A stretch of DNA of 64,000 bases from Aedes albopictus (lineage: Eukaryota > Arthropoda > Insecta > Diptera > Culicidae): NCBI RefSeq assembly GCF_035046485.1, contig NC_085138.1:26356878-26420877 (forward strand), given 5' to 3'. The notes beneath the pieces are model-generated. The model ran no database searches and had not been told where the DNA came from. It was given only the letters and a program-made list of their open reading frames with translations. Shown here piece by piece: positions 22,940-35,502 of the stretch. The position numbers were made by a program, and so were the translations under genes. The stretch's first letter is position 1. Each line of letters opens with the position of its first letter.

Positions 22940-24340
22940 AAAAAAGCCGCTATCTTGTATTTTGAGCCGTTTTTTAGGATTTAAGTCCACAATGTTGGAT
23001 ATTCTGGTCGCCAGTTTTGGACCCTAGCCTATATACCCATACTGCATGGTTTTAGAGCCTGAAACTCCATTAAACAACCGCCATCTTGAACTTGGAGCCG
23101 TTATCGTTGATTTTAGACCACTATCTTGGATATTCTGCCTGCCATTTTTGGACTCTGGACCGGACATCTGCTTCATATCAAATATATAAATATTTCATGA
23201 TTTTGGGACCTTTGACAGCCGCCATCTTGCATTTTGTGACGCCATATTGGATATTCTGGTCGCCATTTTTGAATCCAGGCTTCTTCCCTATACCAAATAT
23301 ACCCATATTGTCATCTGAAATTTACGGCCGCCATCTTGAAACTTCTAGTCGCAATTTATGGACTTCGGACATCTTCCCCATACCAAATATACCCATATAG
23401 CATGGCTTTAGAGCCCAAAACACCATTAAAAAGCCGCTATCTTGAATTGGGAGCGGCCATCTTGGATTTTAGACCGCTATCTTAGATATTCTGGTTGTCA
23501 CTTAAGGACTCCAGATATCTTCCCTATATCAAACATACCCATACTGCATAGTTTTAGAGCCTAAAACGTTATTCAACAGCCGCCATCTTGGAATTGATAC
23601 CGCCATCTTGGATATTTTGGTTGTAATTTTTGGACTCCGGATACTTCCCTACACCAAATATACTCATACAGCATGGTTTTAGAGCCTAAAACACCATACA
23701 ACAGCCGCTATCTTGAATTTTGAGCCGCCATCTTCGATTTTAGACTACCATCTTGAATATTTTGTTCGTCATTTTTGGACTCCAGACATCTTCCCCATAC
23801 CAAATATACCCATATTGCATGGGTTTAGGGCCTAAAACACCAATAAATAGCCGCCATCTTTGATTTTATTCCGCCATCTTGAATATTTTGTTCGTCGTTT
23901 TTGAATTCCGGACATCTTCCCCATATCAAGTATACCCATATTGCGTGATTTAGAACCTAAAACACCATCAAACAGCCGCCATCTTGAATTTGGAGCAGCC
24001 ATTTTGGATTTTATACCGCCATCTTGGATATTTTGGTCGTATTTTTTTTAACTCCGGACATCTTTCCCATATCAAATATACTCATATTGCATGGTTTTAG
24101 AGTCTAAAACACAATTCAACAGCCGCCATCTTGAATTTGGAGACGCCATATTGGATTCTATACCGCCATATTGGATATTTTGGTCGTATTTTTGGACTCC
24201 GGACATCTTCCCCATACCAAATATTCCCATATTACATAATTTTAGAGCCTAAACACCATGAAACAGCCGCTATCTTGAATTAGGAGCCGCCATCTTGAAT
24301 ATTAGGCTGCCATCTTGAATTTTGGGCCGACATCGCGGAA
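22940..24340. repeat. Tandem array of 126-146-bp units (GCCGCCATCTTGAAT)
   Basis: About nine or ten units carry GCCGCCATCTTGAAT, GGATATTTTGGTCGT, CTCCGGACATCTTCCCCATA and ATACCCATATTGCATGGTTT. The GCATGGTTTTAGAGCC landmark lies near 23044, 23400, 23545, 23671, 23817, 23943, 24089 and 24234. Later steps alternate between about 126 and about 146 bp. Single fragments of the family occur at about 49675-49760 and 55745-56160. Confidence 0.85.
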
Positions 24341-24471
24341 TTTGTGATCTCCAGTGTTGATTTCCGCACTAAATTCGTCAACCATGCTTAAGGTTTCAAA
24401 AATCACCGCAGTTTGATGTGTCACATGATGGGGCTTGCTTCAGTTTTATATATGGCCAGTTCAACCGGGTA

Positions 24472-26491
24472 ACAGTGGGATCATTTTGAAAAAAGACGAT
24501 CAAAACCTCTAAGAGCCGTTAGATGACGTTTTAGCATATAGGTGTCTTTGGAAGATATGTTCAGAAATATCGTCTCTATTTTTGTGCATATTCACTGTAT
24601 GGTAAAACTGTAGTGTGAACCCGAGCAAAAAAATATTTTTTTCAAAATATTTTTTTAGAGGGTAGATGTCTTTAGCAAAGTTGTAGAACAAGTAATTTCA
24701 AGTATCTTTGCTGAAGACACCATATAGTTTGGACTTCATTTTTTGGGCGAAAATATGAAAGTCTAAAAAACAACCTCAAAATCAGTTTTTTGAACTTTTC
24801 CATGATTATATCGTAAAATTTTAACGTGATATGTTCTACAAGTTTGTAGGTACTACTGGAATACACTATCTTGCCGAAGACAGCAACTCTGTAAAATTGA
24901 AAATTGCTCCAGCAAACCAATTTTTTTGAATTTTTTTCACTATTTTCACTATTGAATATTTTTTGAATAGACACTTTTTGGCAGCCGTGCTATCAAAATT
25001 TCAATGCTTTATCATGTCCAGAAGAGACCAAAAGTGACTTAACAATCGGGTGTGATAAGGCACTTTGATTTCTGATGCTATTTTAATAGTCATTTTTCAA
25101 AGAAAATATTCACAAATTTCATACAAATCAATTAATACGAACTGAAAACTCACGAAAACTTTTCGACATTTGTTAATACAAATAGTATTCTTGTTGAAAT
25201 AGTCTACATTTCTAACAGTGTGGTTCACTTTACATTGAATATACGACAAAAAATATCGCTTTTTAAATTTTTAGATGAGTTTTTAACACCAATTAAATCT
25301 GTGTATTTTATCTAATTTTTTATTGTAATTCGCAATGCATTTGTTTATGTTAAAATACATACATTAATCAATCAACTAAAACAATGATAACATTTTTTTT
25401 CATTTGCTATGATAACATTATAACTTCGGTTAAATAACTAAAAAGCCGAAAATATAATGAATGCCTCTACAATATATAATATCGGAAGGTTGTATGAGAT
25501 TTGTAAATATTTTCTTTGAAAATAACTATTAAAATTGCTTCAGATATCAAAGAGCCTTATCAGACCCGATTGTTAAGTCAATTTTGGTCTATTCTGGACA
25601 TAATGAACCATCGAAATTTTGATAGCACGGCTGCCAAAAAGTGGCCAACCAAAAAATATTCAATAGTGAGTTTTTAACTCATCTAAAAATTTAAAAAGCG
25701 ATATTTTTTGTCGGATATTCAATGTAAAGTCAACCACAGTGTTAGAAATGTAGACTATTTCAACAAGAATACTATTTTGATTAACAAATATTAATATCGA
25801 AAAGTTTTCGTGAGTTTTCAGTTTGTATTAAATGATTTGTATGAAATTTGTGAATATTTTCTTTGAAAAATGACTATTAAAATAGCATCAGAAATCAAAG
25901 TGCCTTATCAGACCCGATTGTTAAGTCACTTTTGGTCTATTCTGGACACGATAAAGCATTGAAATTTTGATAGCACGGCTGCCAAAAAGTGTCTATTCAA
26001 AAAATATTCAATAGTGAAAATAGTGAAAAAATTTCAAAAAAATTGGTTTGCTGGAGCAATTTTCAATTTTACAGAGTTGGTGTCTTCGGCAAGATAGTGT
26101 ATTCCAGTAGTACCTACAAACTTGTAGAACATATATCACGTTGAAATTTTACGATATAATCATGGAAAAGTTCAAAAAACTGATTTTAAGGTTGTTTTTT
26201 AAACTTTCATATTTTCTCCCTAAAAATGAAGTCCAAGCTACATGGTGTCTTCAGCAAAGTTACTTGAAATTACTTGTTCTACAACTTTGCTAAAGACATC
26301 TACCCTCTAAAAAAATATTTTAAAAAAATATTTTTTTGCTCGGGTTCACCCTACAGTTTTACCATACAGTAAATATGCATAAAATAGAGACGATTTTTCT
26401 GAACATATCTTCCAAAGACACCTATATGCTAAAATGTCATCTAACGGCTCTTAGAGGTTTTGATCGTCGTTTTTTAGAATGATCCCACTGT
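24472..26491. mobile_element. Two-kilobase foldback with ~815-bp arms
   Basis: The left arm from ACAGTGGGATCATTTTG (24472) to about 25288 is matched in reverse complement by about 25673 to 26491. Matches include AAGACGATCAAAACCTCTAA, GATAGCACGGCTGCCAAAAA and GGAGCAATTTTCAATTTTAC. The ~385-bp centre is AT-rich and contains a third, partial copy of the right-arm sequence at about 25495-25670. Arms are roughly 95% similar by eye. No ORF is recognisable. Confidence 0.88.
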
Positions 26492-26800
26492 GCGGTGCTG
26501 GTCCTGATCACTGAAATGGCCAAAACTCCGGAACGCCTTGACCGATCCGGACCATTTTTAATGGCAAACAATGCGGTAAAATTCCGGTTCGATTCGAGCT
26601 ATAATCCGAAAAATCGGCCAATGGGAAACGCCTTAAAAGTGAGAGAACTTATTTTGCTTACAGACATACATACATACACACATACAGACATCATCTCAAA
26701 TCATCGAACTGAGTCGATTGGTATATGCGACATGATCCTCCGAGCCTTTTTTCGAAAAATCGTTTTTTGAGTGAACACTTAGTGTACGAGAAAGGCAAAA

Positions 26801-27020
26801 CATTTACATCTACATTTGTTTCCCCGATCGATGCTTGCTGACCGTCTCTAAGTCGTAAACACATTTGCAACGAACGCATTGATGCTATTGGAACTCCCAC
26901 TCATCATATTTGGCAAATCTCAATAGCAGCCCGACGCACGTTTCCGTCGCTCAGACGTCAAAACTACGACACTCGCCGCTGAACGACCGTCATCAAATTT
27001 TCTCCGCAGGACGGTCGATT
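26801..27020. other. Unassigned spacer
   Basis: GC-richer, unique-looking DNA between the composite element and the degenerate repeat. No ORF or motif recognised. Confidence 0.3.
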
Positions 27021-29715
27021 GATTCTCCTTTGTAAAACCTTCCTTGGATTCCTTTCAAAATTGCTCCAAGGATTCCTCTAGATTTTCGGAAAATCCTCCA
27101 GGAATTCTATTCAGGATAACTTCCACGGTTTCTTTGTGAAAGTTTGTTTAGAACGTCTTCCATAGACTGCTTCAAAAATATCCTCTGCAGGAAAATCCTC
27201 CAGAAGTTTATCAAAGAACTGCCATTACATTTTTCAGATATTCCTTCATAGTTTCTTGCAGAAATTCGTACGAGAAGTCTTTTAGGAAATCTTCCATGAA
27301 TTAATTCAGAAATGCTTTTAGAATTTGCTTCAGAAAATCTAACGTTCAGAATTACTCCAAGAATATTTCTGTATAAAATTTTCAAACATTCTTCCAAACT
27401 TCCGTTCAGAAATTCTTTCAGGGATTCCTTCAGAAATTTCTCTTTAGATTCCTTCAGAAATTCTTTATGACATTCCTCCATCCATTTGCCCATGGATTAC
27501 CAAAGGAATCTTTCTTGGATTCGTTCCAAAATTACTCCATTCTCCAAATCAACCAAGTTTGTTTTTCAAAGACTCCTCCATCGGTTTCTTCAGAAAGTCT
27601 TACAGAGATTCTTTAGGAAATTTCTCCAGGGCTTTCTTCATATATTCTATTAGGTAAATTTACATGAGCTCCTTCCGAAACTCCGACAGGGATAAACTTT
27701 TCTGTAGGGATTGCTCCAGAGTTTTCTACAAGCATTTTGCTTTGGAAAATTCTTTCAAATATTTTTCCTTTAGATATTCACTTAACAATTTCTCAAAAAA
27801 ATTCTCCAAGAATTCCCATGGACTCTCTCCGAAACTTCGCCAGGGAAATTTTTCTAGGGGTTTGTTGAGAAAATCCTTCGGGTATTTCTGTAGAGATTGC
27901 TTCAGAGTTTTCTTCAGGGATTGCTTCAGAATTATTTTAAAGTTTCTTTCATAAATTCTTCCAGTGGATTCTTCAAAAAATCTTACAGAAATTCCTTCAG
28001 ATATTCGCACAGGTATTTTTTCGAGCAGTCCACCCGTGATTTATTCAATAATCGCTCTCTGGATTCTACTGAAAATTCCCGCAGGAACATGTCCAGGGGA
28101 TGATCCAGACATTTTGCTAGAATTCCTCCAGAGATTCTTACATTACTACTTTCAGTGATTCGGGCAGCAATTGTTCTAGAGATACCAATAGTTATCATGT
28201 TTTCATGTTTTCCCGGAAATTTCTTCGGCATTTCCTCTAAGTATAACTCTAAGAATTTCTCCGTGGATTCTTTATGGAATTAATTCAGAAATTATTTTTG
28301 GTATTTCTTCCGTAATTCCTTCGGAGTTAAAGAGCTTTATATAGAGAAGCTTATTTATATTGACGCGTCTCTAGGAATTTATTCCTGGAAATATGTCCAC
28401 AGAACGCTCCAGCAATGCTTTTAGAAAATCCTCCAAGAATTTTATCAAAGGATTTCTCCAGGAATTGTCTTCTTTAGCGGTGTTGAGATAATTACATATT
28501 CTAAATCTGCATGCCAAACTGAGCCGAAAGTGGAATTTTCAATTATGTTGATGGTGTCCGGGAACCTGTTTAAAAATAAATGTGAAGTTTGTATGGGTGC
28601 GATTTGTTTAATCACCCCTCGTCGGATTTTGTACTGAAAAGAGCTGTCAAGCAGTTGCCCAGCTATCGCTTTGATAAATCGCTTTGAAATTGATTTTAGG
28701 CATTGAAATGAAGTTCTAAAAATCTAAAAAAAAAATCGTAGTGGCTCAGAAACAAGTGCTCTTTCGTATAAAAATTAAAACTTAATAAATTTTTCAAAAT
28801 TTAAAAATCCAATTTCCTTAAAATTCCTTATTTTTTCTAGAAATTCCACTAAGGGTTTAAGAAATTCAGATCCATACTCTCCATGTGTACAAAAACCATT
28901 TTTTGAATTATTTCTTCGTTAAATAATAGAAAATTTCCTACAAGAATTAATTTTTGAAATTTTTTCTAGTGATTCTCTCAAAAATATCTCCTGAGATACC
29001 TTTAGGTTTCTGAAGTAATTGTTTCAGATATTTCTCTAGTGATTTTTTCCAGAAGGTTTCCCAGACATTGCATAAAACATACTGGAATTATTCTCGCAAA
29101 AACTCATTAAGAAATCTCTGGAGGATTGTCTGAAATAATCTTTAAAAAAACTCCCGGTGTTTCCTTGCAAATTCCATGAAGAATTTTTCGAAAATTTTCT
29201 AGATAAACTCCCGGACAAAAGTTTCTGAAAAAAATTCTGGTGTTATCTCTGGTGGAATTCTTGGATGAATGCCTGGGAGAATACCTGAAAAAAATATTTA
29301 AGAAAAAAACTATGAGAAGCTTCTGGAGGAACTCTGGAAGTAATTCCAAGAAACATTGTTTGAGAAATTTTGAAGAGATTCCTGAAGAAACCGCCAAAGG
29401 GACTTCTGAATGAATGTTTTAAAAAATGTCTGCCGAAATCTCTGCAGATGATACTAACAAAGGTACGGCTGAAATTCATGGAACAATTCCTCAATAAATT
29501 TCTTAGGGATCTCTGGAGGATTTGCTTTCCTTGGAAGACCTCCTATAAATACTTCTGGAGAAATTCTAAGAATAATTTCTCATACAACTTCTGGAGAGAT
29601 TAGTGCAAACAAATTCCTGCTGGAGAAAGTTCTGAAAGAAATCTGTCAGAAACAAAAAAAAACAAATCCTAGAGAAAATCTTTGAAGGATCGCTGATGAA
29701 ATTTCTGAAAAATGT
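27021..29715. repeat. Degenerate GAATTCC-type repeat
   Basis: Same diffuse family as 6575-9825. About 28475-28850 is a non-repeat insertion of unknown type, followed at 28870-28930 by a decayed half of the 13029-13389 foldback. ORFs on both strands give S/F/R-rich low-complexity peptides and are not genes. Confidence 0.75.
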
Positions 29716-29723
29716 ATGTTTAA

Positions 29724-32061
29724 CCTTCCGTTAATCGCGCTGTTGTACTTTGTACAACACATGAGAATTATCGACTATTACTTTGAAACCATCTTTTCTA
29801 TCGATGTCAACCCCAAATGTATTCTACAGGAATCTTATTTGGAATATTATAAGACCTTTTTTGAAAACAGTATAACTCCTTATAATGCGGAAAATTGCAA
29901 ATCGCAATATGAAGAACGTACTATATTTAAGATAAGATAGACAGTTGAATGTGAATTAGTGTATTTCAAAATCTAAATGATCTAGAAATATGGTGTCTTT
30001 GGCAAAGTTACTTGGGATATCAAGGGCCTTCGCGAGGTGATCTGAGAAATTCAAATTTCAACCGATAGCCGGCGCTAGTGAGCATGTAATTTTTATATCC
30101 CATATAACTCAGGATCCTGAGTACTTAGAAAGATGATGTCTTCGGCAAAGTTGTTTGGTTGGTTAAACACTAACTGATGGAGAGCCGTTTGGTTTGAAAC
30201 TCCACATCTAGGTGGCGCTAGTGGCCATTGAAATTTTATAACTCATACATCTCAGGACCCTGATTACATAGAAAGATGGTGTCTTCTGCAAAGTTGTTTA
30301 GTAGATCAAACACTAACTGATGAAGACAAGTATGATGTGGAATTCCACATCCAGGTGGCGCAAGTGAGTACTCAAATATTATAACTCATATATCTCGAGA
30401 TCCTGATTACTTAGAAAGATGATGACTTCAGCAAAGTTGTTTAGTAGATCGAACACTAACTGATGGAGAGCCGTATGATTTAAAACTCCATATCTAGGTA
30501 GCGCTAGTGGGTATTCAAATTTTATAACTCATATGTCTCAGGACCCTGATCACTTAGAAAGATGGTGTCTTCTGATCAACCAACCAACCTTGCCAAAGAT
30601 ATCAACTTCCCAGGTAATCAGACTCGGAGATATATAAGATATAAAATTTGCATACTCATTAGCACCACTTACTGGCGAAATATTGATTTCAACGACCCAT
30701 CAACCAAATGCACTTAACCTATTTGACAACTTTGCCGAAACCACCATCTCTCTTCTAGTAACCAGGATCCTGAGAACTATTGCATATACATTTTTTATGT
30801 TCACTAGCGTCATCTAGTGGTGAAACTACGATTCAAACGGACAACTATCTGTAAGTTTTCGATCTTTTAGAAGGTCGGCACGAGAGGTAACTTTTCCTCC
30901 ATTTGGTCTTTGATCTACCAAACAACTTTGCCGAAGACACCATCTTTCTGAGTAAAGTGGAGCTTCGTGGCCGTTCGGTTAGCGTTACCAAGTGTGTAAC
31001 CGCACCATGCTATCCACTGGTGCATGTAATGTATGTCGTGTCCATGGTCTAGTGTTAAGTTCTGTTCAGTCTGTACAGCCTCTGGCTGAAGACGGTGTCC
31101 CGTGCCTTATTAATCGGGATCCTAAGCTACATGAGATTAAAAATTTACATGCTCACTAGCGCCTCCTAGTGGTGGCATTTGAAATCAAACTGTCACTCAT
31201 CTATAAGCCCTTGATATACCAAACATCTTTGCCGAAGACACTATCTTTCTTAGTAATGAGGGTCCAGAGATACATAATATATAATATTTACGTGCTCACT
31301 AGCGCCGCCAAGTGATGAAATTTCAAATTAAACTGCGAATCATCCGTAAGTACTTGACCTACCAAACAACTTTGTCGAAGACACCATCTTTCTAAGTTAT
31401 CAGGTTCCCGAGATACATAGGATATAAAGTTTATTTGCTCACTACCGCCGCCTAGTGGTGGAATTTCCAATTAAACGGCCAATAATCTGTAAGCCGTTTA
31501 CCTACTAAACAACTTTGCCGAAGACACCATCTTTCTAAGACATCAGGATCCTGAGATATAAGATATAACATGAAATTGCTCACTAGCGCCGCCTAGTGGT
31601 GAAATTTCAAACTAAACTGCAAATCATCCATAAGTCCTTGACCTACCAAACAACTTTGTCAAAGACACCATCTGTCTAAGTAATCAGGATCCCGAGATAC
31701 ATAGGATATAAAGTTTATTTGCTCACTAGCGCCGCCTAGGGGTGGAATTTCCAATTAAACGGTCAATAATCTGTAAGCCGTTGACTTACCAAACAACTTT
31801 GCCGAAGACACCATCTTTCTAAGACATCAGGATCCTGAGATATAAGATATAACATGATATTCCTCACTTGCGCCGCCTAGTGGACGTATTACGAATCAAC
31901 TTTGTCAGCATCAAGTAGCCCATGAGATTTACAACAACTTTGCCAAAGACAGTCCTTTTCTAAACAATCAGGATCCTTAGATATTTCAGAATGTATGGGT
32001 GTTGTACAAAGTACAATGCGCGACTGCTCGCGTTACAAAAATTGGCGCTAGTACTGAAAGG
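29724..32061. mobile_element. TTAA-flanked element made of opposed 143-bp tandem arrays
   Basis: Flanked by TTAA at 29720-29723 and 32062-32065. Ends are CCTTCCGTTAATCGCGCTG and (reverse complement) CCTTTCAGTACTAGCG. Further in, both sides carry TTGTACTTTGTACAACAC. The interior has five forward units, with the CTTCGGCAAAGTTG landmark near 29988, 30131, 30274, 30417 and 30560 (exactly 143 bp apart). It then has about nine reverse units (landmarks 31238, 31381, 31524, 31665, 31808, 31949). A TTAA duplication with CC-starting ends suggests a piggyBac-mobilised non-autonomous element. No transposase. Confidence 0.75.
30958..31115 (+). mobile_element. SINE fragment inside the 143-bp array
   Basis: GCTTCGTGGCCGTTCGGTTA at the start is a tRNA-like head like that of the SINE at 54905-55116, followed by a tail with GTCCATGGTCTAGTGTTAAG. 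The surrounding 143-bp units are interrupted: the landmark step is 301 bp rather than 143, so about 158 bp were inserted. B box not clear. Confidence 0.65.
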
Positions 32062-32089
32062 TTAAATGAATATTTGAAAAAATATCTGA

Positions 32090-33560
32090 CAGAAATGGCG
32101 AACTCTCTGCAGGTATTCATTAAGGAATTTATTTTAAAAAAATCCATAATCAATGCCTACGAATATATTTAGGATTAGTTTCTGCAGGAGTTGCTGAGAT
32201 AATATCTGGATAAATACCTGAAGCATTACCGGAAAAAAATCCAAAAGATGCCCTGAAGAAAATTCTGAATGTAATCCCTGGAGGAACACCTGGAGGAGCT
32301 TCCACAAGCATCTCTTGAGGTTTTCTAGAGAAATTTCTTAATAAATGGCTGAGAGAATCCCTGAATAAATGGAGGATTAAGTTTAATAATAATTAAAGAA
32401 CCTCTGGAGAAATTTCAAAAACTGTTTCTGAAAAAGTTAGTGCAAAATTTTCTAAATTTCTAAAGGAAAACCTTAGGGAAACATTTGAAAGAATGTCCGA
32501 ATCTCTGTGAAAAAAATTTCCTGAAATTGCATCTTTTGAAGAATTTGCATCTCCTAAAGAAACGATGGAGTAATTGCCAGAAGAATTTATTGAGAAATTT
32601 TTAGTAGAATTTCTGGAAAAACCCCAGATGAATACTCAGGGAGGGAATCTGATCGTATTCCTGAAGATTTTTTTTAGAAATGTTTGATAAAAATATGAAG
32701 AAAACCCCAGGAATACCGGAGAAATCCATTGAATACCTGTAGGAATACCTACAGTTCTCCTTAGAAGAATCGGTAGAGGTATTCTGGCGGAATCCATGGG
32801 GGAGTCACTAACCAAATCACAGGAGGCATTTCTGGAGGAATCTCAGGAAGAAAGTATTGCAGCAAGTAAGTATGCCAGTAGAAAGCCCTAGGAATATTCC
32901 AGGAAGAGTTACAATTGGAATGTTTGGAGCCCAGGTTAATCATCATCATGTTTGGAGGAGTTCTAACAGGAATCACGTTTAGAATCCCATCTGGAATTCA
33001 TGGAGGAAGGCCAACAGGAGCTCCTGGAGAAATCTCATTATGAATTTCTGGAAAAAAAAACCCTGGATGCAATGTCAGAAGGAGTCCTAGATAAATTCTT
33101 GGAGAAATCCCTGGACGAATTCTGAAAAAAAAATACCATGGAAGAATGCTAGAAGAAATCTCTAGAGCAATCCCTAGTAGACTTCTTAAAGGTACCATAA
33201 TAAAAACTTCTGGAGGAGTTCTACAACAAATTCCTGGATAAACTGCAACAGGAGTTTCTTGAAGAATCCCAGCTAGAATTCCCTAAGGAAGGCCAATAGG
33301 AACTCCTGAAGGAATCCCATGAGGAATATCTGAAGGAATCTCTGGGAAAAGTCTCTGAAGGAATTCCTGGAAGATCCACCGGAGCAACTTTTGGAAGGAT
33401 ACCAGGAAGATTGGCTTCCACCAGTAATTCCTGAAGGAATCTCAATTAAAATTTCTAGAGGAATCCCTAGAAGATCTCCGATGTATCATAGTAAGAATTT
33501 CTAGAGAAGTCCTAAGAAGAATTGCTGAAAAAACTGCAAAAAAAAATCGAATGAAACCGC
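32090..33560. repeat. Degenerate GAATTCC-type repeat
   Basis: Same family, mainly CTGGAGGAATTCCTGAAGGA orientation. Minus-strand ORFs here show IPP/GIP-rich peptides caused by the underlying 12-24-bp periodicity. No genes. Confidence 0.75.
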
Positions 33561-33689
33561 GTCAGTGCTGCCTGGAGGAATCCTGCAGGGAAGAAGTTAT
33601 AGCTAAAAGAATGTTTTGACGTAGGACTACGTCTCTGTTTTTTTGGCACTTTTGTTAGGGGTAGGGGAGTGTTTGGTAACAGGGATAAT

Positions 33690-33790
33690 GGTCAAAAAAG
33701 CTCTGAGTGTGGAAACACTCATAGAACACTATGCTGCGAGGCTGATTCTATCCGAGTTTAGATGCCACGCCAGAAAGATTCAGTACGCAA
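33690..33790 (+). mobile_element. SINE 3' fragment
   Basis: GTGTGGAAACACTCATAGAA, CACTATGCTG and the sequence up to GCCAGAAAGATTCAG resemble the 3' body shared by the SINEs at 4477-4739 and 40063-40337. The tRNA-like head is missing. Confidence 0.55.
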
Positions 33791-35278
33791 CGAAGAACAA
33801 GGGAGGCACCAGCTTGCCCATCCCTAACAACGCTCCTGTTCGCAATCCGAGCAAACTTGATTTATTCCCATTAGAGCGAGTACCATGTCCAATTTGAGAA
33901 ATTGTGTAACGGCTTCTCGTCGCGTCGCCGCGCACTAAGTAGATCCAGACGGGGGACAACTTCACGGCATCGCATCGATGTCGTCACAGTAGGCCGTGCG
34001 CGCTTCAGCAGCATATTCCATCCGAGCGAGTGCGCAGCAGTCCCGAACGAAGTGTGATAAAACTGTACTTCCTCATAGCCCACTTAGCATCGATCGATGA
34101 TCCTACAACGGCCCAATTTCGAGCAGGTGGACCGATCTCCTCCTGCGTAAATCGCGATCGATCGATCGATCGATCGCGTTTCGGTAATTCGCAGTCACCG
34201 GCCGTTTTCGATGGAGTAGATTGACGCATGTTTCCAAACTACGGACGTCACCATGTGGCGGGACTCCGCACCGGGATCGAGAAAACATTTGAAATTTTAA
34301 TCAGCAAAGTCGGAGTTGAAATCAGATTTTCTAGTTGGTGAATTAGCATGACGACAACGATCGGCGGAATCGACGTAGCTTCTTACTACAGGTGTGAGTT
34401 GGGCTATAAATCATGCCATGATTGTTTGGTATCGGGAGGAGTCGTTGGGAAAAACTAATAAAAGATAAAATAATCGAATCTCCTTGTTGGTGTAACGTTT
34501 CAACTGGGGCAGAGTCTGTTCACTTCAATTTAGCCAATGATCGTATTGCCTTTGTATACAGCCACACAGATACTCTATACAATCAATACAGTTAATCAAC
34601 GAATAATTTTATCTATTACGACCGTTTTGAGTTAAGACTCAACAAAGGCACATTTCACCCCAACATCCCCAGGTGATTGTGGTTGTCGCCCAAGGCTAAA
34701 ATATGCTTCTCCATGGGAATCACAAACGACCGCTGCGGAGACCCTATTCAAACGCCCATCAGTGACCTCGACAAGGTGCGCTGACGGCTTTTGAATCCTA
34801 CACAGTCACAGTCACAGTCTAGCTAGAGAGTGTCATCGTTCATCGTCGCCCTGTTCCAGGAATAGGCCTTCCACCACGTCTGGTCGGTCAAGTGTTCTTT
34901 TGTGGCATGAAATCTGAAGGAGCCGTCTATCTCTCTTGGGACCGTGGAGTGGAGGGAATCCCAAAATGTACTTGCAAACGACGCCGGTGTCGGCAAACGG
35001 CACGACCGACAGTACTCTCTTTGGAAACAAACAAAACTGTGGGTTGTCAGGCCAGAGTCAAGAAGGTTGGATTTATAGGGATTTCCTTTTGTAGGAATCG
35101 AAAGGTTTTGCGTGGGATTTGAAACATAATTATTTCAAGTCCGGCTTTGTCCTACGATATACCAATAGGGGATTTAACACTTGCAAGCCAATGTCATGTA
35201 GAGGTAACTTCCTGTTTGATTTCGTCTATTGAGTAGGAGTCTTCCGACCAGTTTCATTCATTCCACTCGCTAGTTTAA
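33791..35278. other. Unassigned region of moderate GC
   Basis: Several ORFs of 60-84 codons overlap on both strands, none with a recognised domain. A CGATCGATCGATCGATCG palindrome lies near 34156-34175. The region could contain regulatory or unique DNA, but nothing supports a specific call. Confidence 0.3.
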
Positions 35279-35502
35279 TACACTAAAACCCCAATTTACG
35301 CTCAAAACGGGGGGAGCGTAAATTGGGGGAGCGTAACTTAGGGGGAGCGCTATTTGGGAATTAGTGCGTAAATCGGGGGAGTGTTTTTTTTTCAGTTTTA
35401 TACATAATTAGTTTGTGAAGATCGACATCACAAAGTTCCTAACCTGTGAAAGGGTTAAAAGTTATTCAATTACAATTAATAATTTAGCAGTTTTGCTAAT
35501 TT

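Larger units (their letters stand above)
22768..26800. mobile_element. Composite repeat element of about 4.0 kb
   Basis: It opens with GTTAATCCACCTAGCGGTGA then GCCTTTCTCGTGCC and closes with GTGTACGAGAAAGGCAAAA, so GCCTTTCTCGT forms a short inverted terminus. Inside are a tandem array of AT-rich units (22940-24340), a 2-kb foldback (24472-26491) and a right segment (26495-26800) with TACATACATACACACATACA and GAACTGAGTCGATTGGTATA that I recognise as a very common mosquito repeat end. No ORF looks like a transposase. The unity of the element is inferred from the matching ends. Confidence 0.55.

Noticed and set aside
34141..34180. CGATCGAT palindromes as a replication origin or operator
   Set aside because: Simple palindromic tract occurs at least three times in the window with no supporting context.
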